The notes under the pieces: generated by a model
Told to the model about the DNA's origin: nothing
Seen by the model: only the letters and a program-made list of their open reading frames with translations
The model's database searches: none
Shown: one piece after another, positions 1-6,931 of the stretch
Numbering within the stretch: position 1 is the stretch's first letter
How the letters are laid out: each line of letters begins with the position of its first letter
Program-made: the position numbers and the translations under genes
Source: an uncultured Clostridia bacterium
Lineage (GTDB): Bacteria > Bacillota > Clostridia > Christensenellales > Borkfalkiaceae
NCBI GenBank assembly: GCA_934271275.1
Contig: CAKQRD010000029.1
Location: 1-11,802, forward strand
DNA: 11,802 nucleotides
Direction of reading: 5' to 3'

Positions 1-89
1 CTAAACGCAAAAATATCCTGTTTATTGCCTTAAAAATGCTATTATTATCACTTCATAAAGCATTTTTTTCGATACCAAGCAAAAAATCA

Positions 90-224
90 TGATACTTCTC
101 CCTAATTTATGATACTTCGATGAGACTTCTCCCTCCATTTTCAGAGAAGTCTCATTCGTGGTAAAGTTCTGTATATTAAAGATATAAGCATTGTTTACTG
201 CCGAAAAATGAGACTTTGAGACTT
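90..224. repeat. Cluster of TGAKACTT octamers with an inverted pair
   Basis: The octamer TGATACTT occurs at 90-97 and 110-117. TGAGACTT occurs at 121-128 and as a perfect tandem pair at 209-216 and 217-224. Its reverse complement AAGTCTCA lies at 147-154. The copy at 121 and the inverted copy extend to a perfect 12-bp inverted repeat (120-131 and 144-155) around a 12-nt loop. Two of the direct copies (90 and 121) continue with the same CTCCCT. No T-run follows the hairpin on either strand, so it is not an obvious terminator. It could be an operator array, a recombinase or integrase binding site, or the remnant of a mobile-element end. The sequence alone does not decide. Confidence 0.6.
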
Positions 225-400
225 TTTTCGAGAAAAAAGATTTATACGTGCGTATATTTGTTGGTTCTTTATCGCTTGCGTACTTCCTTCTAAATATCAT
301 TATAGCCTCATCCCTTTTGTTGGAAGAATCATGTGCTGCTGATACCCCTCCTTTTTATTATAATTCCCCCTCACACAACTTTTTTCGAAACTTTTTAGCT
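156..400. other. AT-rich stretch without a supported gene
   Basis: Open frames exist here on both strands (for example a GTG-initiated + frame ending at 490 and a minus frame of 92 codons from 300 to 22). They lack a recognisable domain, run across the repeats and across the promoter, and have the composition of chance AT-rich frames. Apart from the tandem TGAGACTT copies at 209-224 I see nothing to annotate. Confidence 0.5.
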
Positions 401-406
401 AAAAGT

Positions 407-437
407 TTTGTAGATTCGATAATAATTGTTACTTTTG
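407..437 (+). promoter_or_regulatory. Bacteroidetes-type promoter of the operon
   Basis: TTTG at 407-410 and TACTTTTG at 430-437 match the -33 (TTTG) and -7 (TAnnTTTG) boxes of the primary Bacteroidetes sigma factor, with a 19-bp spacer, which is the usual spacing. The base after the -7 box is C, as is common. Transcription would start near 443-447, about 280 nt upstream of the first operon gene and about 30 nt upstream of the leader reading frame. No comparably good match is seen between here and position 725. This is therefore the best candidate for driving the whole operon. Confidence 0.7.
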
Positions 438-473
438 CGGTAGAGTTTGAGCGAACGGAAAAGAACGGGCGTG

Positions 474-572
474 ATGACGACTCGAATTAAAGAGCGTATT
501 GACGTTATCCTAATATTGAAATGTGGTAGTTTCGAAATCTGCAGGATGATAAGCAATACTGCTCACGCATAG
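474..572 (+). CDS. Possible 32-aa leader peptide or truncated HTH remnant
   Basis: An ATG at 474, preceded by a purine-rich stretch (GGAAAAG around 457-463), opens a 32-codon frame ending in TAG at 570-572. The product begins MTTRIKERIDVIL, which resembles the first helix of small Bacteroidetes XRE-type helix-turn-helix regulators. The frame stops long before such a domain would be complete. The frame covers every 5' arm of the 512-666 hairpin from 512 to 568, so a ribosome on it would melt that hairpin. Two readings are possible: a leader peptide used for attenuation, or the decayed 5' end of an old regulator gene. Translation is not proven. Confidence 0.3.
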   Translation: MTTRIKERIDVILILKCGSFEICRMISNTAHA

Positions 573-666
573 GATTATTGTACCCTTTTGTAAAGGGGAT
601 AATATACCCCTAAGCGTGGGCTATTGTTTGTTGCATGCAGATGGGTTCTACCACAACCTCAATATT
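512..666 (+). promoter_or_regulatory. Rod-like 5' leader RNA structure (nested hairpin)
   Basis: Complementary blocks nest in order around one centre: 512-519 with 659-666 (AATATTGA/TCAATATT), 522-529 with 648-655 (TGTGGTAG/CTACCACA), 537-543 with 636-642 (ATCTGCA/TGCAGAT), 551-558 with 622-629, 561-568 with 614-621 (GCTCACGC/GCGTGGGC, one G-T pair), 570-573 with 609-612, 574-578 with 599-603, and 583-588 with 592-597 closing a 3-nt loop. Every block is co-linear, which is unlikely by chance. The largest internal loops flank block 537-543. It lies between the promoter and the first gene, so it is most simply a 5' leader element. A 6S-like free RNA, which also forms a bubbled rod, or a MITE-like DNA element are the alternatives. 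Confidence 0.6.
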
Positions 667-694
667 TGTGACATACAATAGTTCCACGCTTTTT
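614..694 (+). terminator. Candidate attenuator: alternative hairpin plus T-run
   Basis: GCGTGG (614-619) can pair with CCACGC (684-689), and CTATTG (621-626) with CAATAG (676-681). One further pair is 627-675, there is a G-T pair at 620-683, and T682 is bulged. The 3' arm is followed at once by five T residues (690-694). The same 614-629 segment is the 3' partner of 551-568 in the rod structure, so the two folds exclude each other. The two competing partners are near-copies (CAATA...CACGC at 554-568 and 676-689). The loop is long (47 nt) and the T-run short, so termination efficiency is uncertain. The first gene starts 30 nt further on. Confidence 0.4.
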
Positions 695-724
695 CCATTT
701 TAAACCAAAACAAATAATAGTGTT

Positions 725-1972
725 ATGAAGAAAGTTTTTCATAAATTACGTGATTATGTATTAGCACTGTTAGCCTTAATGACTATTAGCGCTTGTGACA
801 GTTTGAATACTCTTAACGACCCACATTTTACAGAGGAAGGAACACTGGTTAAGAAACCTTCTTTTGCAAAGCTTGATTATAATTCAATTATTCATTTTTA
901 TATAGAATCATCTGGCAGCATGAATGGCTTTTTTAGAGCCGGTCAGCCTACAAACTTTAAGCAGGATGTTTATGAAGTAATGAGCTATTATGCTCCTGTA
1001 ACAAAGGATGTGAATATTATGACTAATGATGGAAGTGTTGCTGGACAGTTGTCTTTGGCTCAATTCCAAACTGCTATGAATACTGGTGCGCTGGAATGTA
1101 ATGCTTCTACGCAAGTTCCTGTTATGTTGCGAAATATTGTTAGTCGATTGAAAAAGAATGATGTGGCTGTTCTTATTTCTGATATGAAGTATAGTCCTGT
1201 TGGGTCGGCAGCTCCAAATGTATTGTTGACTCAATATTCTGCAGAAATAGCACGAATAGCAGGAGACTCTCAAAAGGCTTATTCGTTGGTATGCGCAACT
1301 TCTAATTATGTAAGCAAAGATGGTAGCGTTGTTACTAATGTATCACCTTATTATTATTTGATTATAGGTGAGCAAAATAAGGTGTCTGCGGTTCGAAATG
1401 GAATTGCTATTATGTTGCAGAGACAGAAACGATTTGTTGACAATCTTGAAATTGGATATAAATATGGGGCTTGTCCTTATACTTTTGGTGAGCCCAAAAA
1501 CGTTGCTCAACTAACAGGTTCCCCAACTTTTTATGGTTATGGAGAATCGGTTGATGAGTGTACTCTATCTTTGAAATTACAGCTAGAATCATTTAGATGG
1601 CTAATGGCTAATAAGGATAGCCTAAAACAGTATTTTATCTGTAAATCTTTATATGGCTCTAAAGTGACTGTTGAAAATATTGAAGTAGAAGAATGTAATA
1701 ACGTAAATTTAGAGTTGAAACGTTCTGTGGTTGCAACAATTAAACTCAAAGTATCTAATATGGTTGCTGATATGGAAGTGTTAGAGTGGAATATAACAAT
1801 ACCATATGTGGAGCGTAATGTAATGGGAAAATTCTTGGATGATTCTAAGGGACAGAATGATGTGACTACATCTTATTCTTTAATGAATTTCTTGCAAGGT
1901 ATAGCTCATGGTGGAGTTGTAAACCACCAACCTGAGCCAAATTATATTTTAATATCGAAAAATAGTTTATAG
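725..1972 (+). CDS. Lipoprotein with VWA-like domain
   Basis: A 415-residue product with a type II signal peptide: basic start, hydrophobic core at residues 11-21 and lipobox ISAC with Cys24 as the lipidation site. The mature part contains a von Willebrand A-like arrangement. It begins with a beta-strand running into IESSGSM (Glu61, Ser63, Ser65), which corresponds to the DxSxS metal site with Glu in place of the first Asp. A Ser/Thr-rich loop near residue 128 follows, and then VAVLISDM with Asp153, the typical second acidic strand end. The rest has no motif I recognise. It is the first gene of the operon and has only an AT-rich sequence in front of ATG 725. Asp25 follows the Cys, which in E. 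coli would favour inner-membrane retention, but Bacteroidetes sorting differs. It probably acts as an envelope-facing binding or scaffold subunit (inference). Confidence 0.85.
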   Translation: MKKVFHKLRDYVLALLALMTISACDSLNTLNDPHFTEEGTLVKKPSFAKLDYNSIIHFYIESSGSMNGFFRAGQPTNFKQDVYEVMSYYAPVTKDVNIMTNDGSVAGQLSLAQFQTAMNTGALECNASTQVPVMLRNIVSRLKKNDVAVLISDMKYSPVGSAAPNVLLTQYSAEIARIAGDSQKAYSLVCATSNYVSKDGSVVTNVSPYYYLIIGEQNKVSAVRNGIAIMLQRQKRFVDNLEIGYKYGACPYTFGEPKNVAQLTGSPTFYGYGESVDECTLSLKLQLESFRWLMANKDSLKQYFICKSLYGSKVTVENIEVEECNNVNLELKRSVVATIKLKVSNMVADMEVLEWNITIPYVERNVMGKFLDDSKGQNDVTTSYSLMNFLQGIAHGGVVNHQPEPNYILISKNSL

Positions 1973-1974
1973 TT

Positions 1975-2424
1975 ATGCATTTCATAAAGTTATATCAGCC
2001 ATTAATTGGCACTAAAGCATCCTTCCTTCAATCCTTTCAGGGGGATGCTATGCGCAACAATGCTAGTTCGTTTTGGGACAATCTTGATGATGTCTCGATT
2101 GTATTTTTTATTCTGACGATTGTTGCAGCTATAGGAGTCGTTGTTTATTATTATATGCCTTTTAATAATCAACCTGGGCGTCATTATTTGCCTAAGTATT
2201 GGTGGCGTTTTCTTGCTGTAAGTGCAATTTTAGGTTTCGTAATAACAATAGGTATTGCAATGGGCTTTGCTACTCCAAAATTAAATGGAACATTGATGAT
2301 TGAATTAAAAGTAGCATTAGCAAATGCAGTATTAGCTGTAGTGGCATATTGTTTTTTTTCTTGGGGGTGGTGCAAATGGGGTAAAACCAATGCATATCGC
2401 TATTTAAAATGTAAGTATTTATAG
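1975..2424 (+). CDS. Small three-helix membrane protein, unknown function
   Basis: A 149-residue product with three hydrophobic segments at about residues 40-61, 76-98 and 109-132. The loop between the first two is rich in aromatic and basic residues, and the C-terminal tail is short and basic (K134, K137, R141, K144, K146). The N-terminal 39 residues are polar and carry no signal peptide. The gene starts 2 nt after the VWA-like lipoprotein gene and ends 1 nt before the tubulin-like gene, which supports ATG 1975. An in-frame ATG at 2050 (Met26) is the alternative and has a G-rich stretch just ahead of it. I do not recognise a family. Its place between an envelope lipoprotein and a cytoplasmic GTPase suggests a membrane adaptor in the same complex (inference). 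Confidence 0.8.
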   Translation: MHFIKLYQPLIGTKASFLQSFQGDAMRNNASSFWDNLDDVSIVFFILTIVAAIGVVVYYYMPFNNQPGRHYLPKYWWRFLAVSAILGFVITIGIAMGFATPKLNGTLMIELKVALANAVLAVVAYCFFSWGWCKWGKTNAYRYLKCKYL

Positions 2425-2425
2425 T

Positions 2426-3799
2426 ATGAAGAAAGTATTTGTTTTTTGCATAGGTGGAACTGGCGAGCGTGTTATGAAAAGTATCACGATGCTGATGGCT
2501 GCCGGTGTGGATACCAATGGTTTTACCGTGGTTCCAATAATTGTTGATCCACATTTGGATTTAGATGAAAAGAAAAATCTGCAAACTCTGATAGATAAAT
2601 ATGTAGAGATTCATCAAGAGGCATCTGAGGACCGAAAAAGTCCAAAGGGCTTCTTTGAGGCCGAAATGACTCTTATCAATACTTTAGATACTCAAACTAA
2701 TAATACCAACAAGGCGGCGGGCGAAAATCGATCTTATGCTGAATTTTTGAATGTTGGTAATCTTGATACAAAGAGTATTAATAATTTCTTGATACAGACT
2801 TTGTACTCGAAGGAGAATCTGGATAATCATTTGTCTGTCGGTTTCAGAGGTAATCCTAATGTGGGAACTGTCGTGCTTCAAGAAATGTTGGAAGGAGCTT
2901 CATGGTATAATGCTTTCAAAACTCATTGTGGAGAAGAAGATCGTGTTTTTATCATAAGTTCTATTTTTGGTGGTACAGGAGCGTCAGGCTATCCTCTTTT
3001 AGAAAGAAAGATAAGAAATACTGTCGATTCTCAGACCGTATCAGATGTATTTATGGGTGCTGTAACGGTATTGCCATATTATGGCTTGACAGATCCTAAG
3101 AAGAATGATAGTAAAATAGATTCTGCTAATTTTATGACTAAGGCGAAGGCGGCACTTACATATTATGAGCATACGGTGAAGTCAGATTTGCTTTATTATG
3201 TAGGCGAGACAACCTTGCAGGCATTTCATGAGAATAACGAGAAAACTCAACCAGATGAGGCGAACTTTACTGAACTTGTTGCTGCTACAGCTTTGTTTGA
3301 TTTCTTGCAGCGTTCCAAGCCTCAGCAAAGACAGTATCTAACTCGTGCAATTGAGAATGATGTTGCATCCTTGGATTTGGCTTCTGCTGGTAGTGGATAT
3401 GCTTCTTTAGTTAAATGTATTGCGGACTATTGTATATTGAATACCTTATTAAAAGTGTTGCCAAATGAAAAGTATTTCCCATTGAAGCAAAGTCGTGGTT
3501 TTGATGCTAGTTTCTATAAGGGATCTCTTTCCAAGGTAATTTCTTTCTCGGAGTCTTTTGAAAAATGGTATTCCGAGTTGTCTGCAAAGAAGAGGGCGTT
3601 TGCACCTATTGCAGATATTAATCCATCTAACATGGTTAATATCATTAAGAATAGTGTAGAATTGGAGGCTAAGGACGATTCTTACTATTTATTGGAAATG
3701 ATCAAGAACTCAAATAAGGGAATGACAAACAATAAAGTTCGAAATTTCCTGGAATATGCCTATGAGGCAATAAATACTTTCACTCAGAAAATAAAATAA
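2426..3799 (+). CDS. Tubulin/FtsZ-like GTPase (Tubulin_2-like)
   Basis: A 457-residue protein that opens with a beta-strand and glycine loop, KVFVFCIGGTGERV (G10-G11-T12-G13), followed by a helix and a second strand (VVPIIVDP), a Rossmann-like start. Residues 174-188 contain VFIISSIFGGTGASG, the tubulin signature GGTGxx(G) that binds the GTP phosphates in tubulin and FtsZ (T4 loop), at 182-188. Order and spacing fit the bacterial Tubulin_2 type of tubulin-like proteins rather than FtsZ itself. The C-terminal half is helical and shows no second domain. No signal peptide or membrane helix is seen, so it should be cytoplasmic. It is placed directly before the actin/Hsp70-like gene. Whether it polymerises or acts as a GTP-dependent switch cannot be read from the sequence. 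Confidence 0.8.
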   Translation: MKKVFVFCIGGTGERVMKSITMLMAAGVDTNGFTVVPIIVDPHLDLDEKKNLQTLIDKYVEIHQEASEDRKSPKGFFEAEMTLINTLDTQTNNTNKAAGENRSYAEFLNVGNLDTKSINNFLIQTLYSKENLDNHLSVGFRGNPNVGTVVLQEMLEGASWYNAFKTHCGEEDRVFIISSIFGGTGASGYPLLERKIRNTVDSQTVSDVFMGAVTVLPYYGLTDPKKNDSKIDSANFMTKAKAALTYYEHTVKSDLLYYVGETTLQAFHENNEKTQPDEANFTELVAATALFDFLQRSKPQQRQYLTRAIENDVASLDLASAGSGYASLVKCIADYCILNTLLKVLPNEKYFPLKQSRGFDASFYKGSLSKVISFSESFEKWYSELSAKKRAFAPIADINPSNMVNIIKNSVELEAKDDSYYLLEMIKNSNKGMTNNKVRNFLEYAYEAINTFTQKIK

Positions 3800-3801
3800 A
3801 T

Positions 3802-6800
3802 ATGGCAAGTATAGATTTAAATATAATAGACCGTGGTATTCAGGGAACCGTATGGACTCCCCAGGATACAGGTATTCAAGCAAGCAGGCTGGATGATGTC
3901 AAGGAACAGCGCACTGATAATAGTGGTGCTTTGAATTCTTTGCCAACACCTTTTGCGCGCTTTTTTGTCGTACAAGAGGCTTTTCGCCGACTGACAGAGG
4001 AAAAGCGTAATCCTTCAGTTCATGCTGGTTTGGCTTATACTAGATTAGTTTCTGATTGTCTTGATGTCTTTGAGATTCTTTTTAATAAAAAGTATCATGA
4101 AAACCAATGGGGGGATAACGTTAAAGTTGTTGTTAAAGAGTGGAATAAAGCAGAGGAAATGAAGGAACTTCATGATAGAGTTCCTATCTTGTATAATGCT
4201 CTTAATTCTATTTATGATGAAGATATAAAGGAGGATAAGTTGTTCTTTGTTATTCTAGAGAAGGATGGCAAGGAATATCTTCTTGGTACAAGTTCTCCTA
4301 TGACGGGATTTGTGACTCCACCAGATATGGATAAATTGGATGTCTCTAAGAATAATACATTGTCAATTAAGTTTCAAGGAAGTTTGTATGAGTCTTTGAA
4401 AATTGATCGTAAAACAAACGGACAGTATTTTCGTGATATACTCTTGTTGGAAAATAGAGATAAGGATTTCAAAAATTATATGTATCAGCTGTTTAGTGGT
4501 TCTAACCTAGATAGCCGATATGATTATTTGCGAGATTATATCCGTGAATTAAAAAATGATCCTGACGTAAAAAATAACTATTCGATAAAAACGAATGAGG
4601 TTCTGACGTTGTTTAATTCAGAATTGATTATCAATGGATTGAAAGTAGGATATAATGATGAGACTGATGTTAATGATTTCTTTTTGCCAACACTTATCAG
4701 ACTTCCTTATCGCTTGAACCGAAAGAATTTCGTAGGTATTAAGTATGAGCGCGAAGTTAATAAACGTACGTATGATTACCTGCTGCCATTAAAGAGCGAA
4801 GCTTTGTCCTATTTGGATCAAGGCTTGGCAGAGTGTGTCTGTCAAGTTAAGCCATATAGTGTTGTTGTTAAGTTTAAATATAAAGGTGAGGAGTATTTGA
4901 AAGAATACAGTGAACAGGACGAAATTCGTGATCTTTCCAAAGATAATCATTCCGTAAATGTAGGATTGTTTCCTAATATATTGTCACCTGTAGATACTGA
5001 GAATAATTATTTCAAATTGGCATTGGCTGTTGCTGACAATAATAATGGTGAAGGTGAATGGCATACTTTGAAGATTGAAGATACTGCTCTTGGATTCTAC
5101 AAAAAGGATGCTGTCGGTAATTATGTTAAGATAAATGAGGCTGATGCAGAGCGTGCCCAAAATGGTGTTGAAGCACCTGTTGTACGTTCTAAACAAGGTT
5201 CTGGTGTTGGTGCATTAGCTTGCAGTACGAAGTATTATGAGCTGTTCAATACAGCTTTTGATGCTATGAAGCTAACTATTGGTACAGATTGTGGCTTCTT
5301 GTTGCCTCAATGGAGAAAAGCGCAACGTACCAATAATAGTTATACTTATGCTATTGATTTGGGTACATCTAATACGTTTATTTCCAGAACGGATAATAAT
5401 GCTAATGATGTTCCTGAAATGTTTGCAATGAAAGAGAGTATGGTTTCTTATCTACATGATAATGACAGTAATGCGCAATATTCAGAAGTTGCAAATATAG
5501 AAGACTCTATGGGAGAACCTGTATGTGATATGATGAAGACAGAATTTGTACCTCCATTTATAGATGGAGTGGATTATAAATTCCCAATCCGTACTGCAAT
5601 CTGTAAGGCTCGTAATATAGTAGAACAACCGAAATTATTTGATAACCATAATATTGCATTCTTCTATGAGAAGATGATGGAGACTACATTCCAGGAATGT
5701 AAGACCGATGTCAAATGGGAAGAGAATGAAGATTGTATCAAACTATTCATTCAAGAACTACTTTTGATTATCAAGTGTGATATTTTACAGCATAATGGTG
5801 TGTTGAACCAAACAAGCTTAATATGGTTTAGGCCATTAAGTTTTTCTGGAAATTCTAAGCGTATCTATGAAAGATGTTGGAAGAATTTAGCTCAAGAGAT
5901 TCTGTTTACAGGTGATGTGACTTGTTATACAGAATCTGAGGCTCCATACTATTATTTCAAGAAGATGGATTATGTAAAGAACACAGATTCTGTAATGATT
6001 GTTGATATAGGTGGAGGGTCAACTGATTATGTGTATTTTAATGAGAACAAGCCTGTTGCTGCATCTTCTGTTCATTTTGGTTGTGATATATTATGGGGTA
6101 ATGGTCATAAGGAATTTGATAATATCAGAGCAAATGGTATCTATCAGAAATACATTGGCACCTTGAATTGGGGCAAGAATGATAAGCTTCGTCTTTTGGA
6201 ATCAGAGATGAAAGCTAATAAGCAATGTTCTACAACTGATATTATTAATTTCTGGTTGAGTAATAGCAAGAGTAATGACATTATGGATCGTTTGCACAAT
6301 GATTATTTGCCATTGTTTGCTTACCATTTTACGGCAATCATGTATTATGTGGCTAAGATGTATAAGTTTGAAAAATTTGCATACCCACGTTCTGTTGTGT
6401 TCAGTGGTAATGGTAGTCGTTACATTGATAACTTCATTACGGAAGATGTGGCTTTGATTGAGGATATTGTGACGGCTATTTTCTCAAAAGTATATGGACA
6501 AGTTGAAACGATTCATGTCGTGATGCCTAAAACTCGAAAAGAAAGTACTTGTTATGGTGGACTTTATCGTTCAAAAAGTGCAGTTGAAGCACCAAACTTG
6601 ATATACCATGGTGTTGATAAAGAGTATGAGAATGTTGGACAGATGAATAATGATCCGTCGTTACAGTCTGGATTGTTAGAAAACTATAAAGAGATGAATG
6701 ACTTGTATTGCTCTGTACTTGATATATTGAAGAGACATGGAGTCGTTGACAATTCGGTTGATTTGAATCTCTTCAAAAATAATGTAAAATTGGGATATGA

Positions 6801-6930
6801 TGATAATCTTAGTACCCATTATCGCTCAGATGTAAAAGAGAAATATACTAATGACGATGATGTTTGCTATGATGCTGTATTCTTTATCCCTGTTATTGAT
6901 AAAATTTTCGAACTTACAACAATAGTTTAG
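3802..6930 (+). CDS. Large actin/Hsp70-fold ATPase (SrfB-like architecture)
   Basis: A 1042-residue protein with no signal peptide or membrane helix. The actin/Hsp70/sugar-kinase ATPase fold lies in the second half. Phosphate-1 is AIDLGTSNTF at 517-526 (Asp519, Gly521, Thr522), phosphate-2 is IVDIGGGSTDYV at 733-744 (Asp735, G737-G739, Thr741, Asp742), and the adenosine motif is VVFSGNGSRYI at 865-875. All three are intact, so ATP binding and hydrolysis are expected. Residues 1-510 form a long N-terminal region of unknown fold, with charged helical stretches. DnaK has its ATPase at the very N-terminus, so this is not a DnaK-like chaperone. Size and layout recall proteins annotated as virulence factor SrfB, but I cannot confirm that family by eye. 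It sits between the tubulin-like GTPase and the ZorA-like gene. Confidence 0.85.
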   Translation: MASIDLNIIDRGIQGTVWTPQDTGIQASRLDDVKEQRTDNSGALNSLPTPFARFFVVQEAFRRLTEEKRNPSVHAGLAYTRLVSDCLDVFEILFNKKYHENQWGDNVKVVVKEWNKAEEMKELHDRVPILYNALNSIYDEDIKEDKLFFVILEKDGKEYLLGTSSPMTGFVTPPDMDKLDVSKNNTLSIKFQGSLYESLKIDRKTNGQYFRDILLLENRDKDFKNYMYQLFSGSNLDSRYDYLRDYIRELKNDPDVKNNYSIKTNEVLTLFNSELIINGLKVGYNDETDVNDFFLPTLIRLPYRLNRKNFVGIKYEREVNKRTYDYLLPLKSEALSYLDQGLAECVCQVKPYSVVVKFKYKGEEYLKEYSEQDEIRDLSKDNHSVNVGLFPNILSPVDTENNYFKLALAVADNNNGEGEWHTLKIEDTALGFYKKDAVGNYVKINEADAERAQNGVEAPVVRSKQGSGVGALACSTKYYELFNTAFDAMKLTIGTDCGFLLPQWRKAQRTNNSYTYAIDLGTSNTFISRTDNNANDVPEMFAMKESMVSYLHDNDSNAQYSEVANIEDSMGEPVCDMMKTEFVPPFIDGVDYKFPIRTAICKARNIVEQPKLFDNHNIAFFYEKMMETTFQECKTDVKWEENEDCIKLFIQELLLIIKCDILQHNGVLNQTSLIWFRPLSFSGNSKRIYERCWKNLAQEILFTGDVTCYTESEAPYYYFKKMDYVKNTDSVMIVDIGGGSTDYVYFNENKPVAASSVHFGCDILWGNGHKEFDNIRANGIYQKYIGTLNWGKNDKLRLLESEMKANKQCSTTDIINFWLSNSKSNDIMDRLHNDYLPLFAYHFTAIMYYVAKMYKFEKFAYPRSVVFSGNGSRYIDNFITEDVALIEDIVTAIFSKVYGQVETIHVVMPKTRKESTCYGGLYRSKSAVEAPNLIYHGVDKEYENVGQMNNDPSLQSGLLENYKEMNDLYCSVLDILKRHGVVDNSVDLNLFKNNVKLGYDDNLSTHYRSDVKEKYTNDDDVCYDAVFFIPVIDKIFELTTIV

Positions 6931-6931
6931 T

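Noticed and set aside
22..300. A 92-codon minus-strand frame at the left edge
   Set aside because: It runs through the TGAKACTT repeats and hairpin, has no recognisable domain and no promoter match was found for it. It looks like a chance frame in AT-rich DNA.
248..490. An 80-codon + strand frame with a hydrophobic start
   Set aside because: It uses GTG, spans the likely operon promoter at 407-437 and shows no family resemblance.
512..666. Retron non-coding RNA
   Set aside because: The long hairpin is suggestive, but no reverse transcriptase gene is present in the window and the element lies directly in the leader of an unrelated operon.
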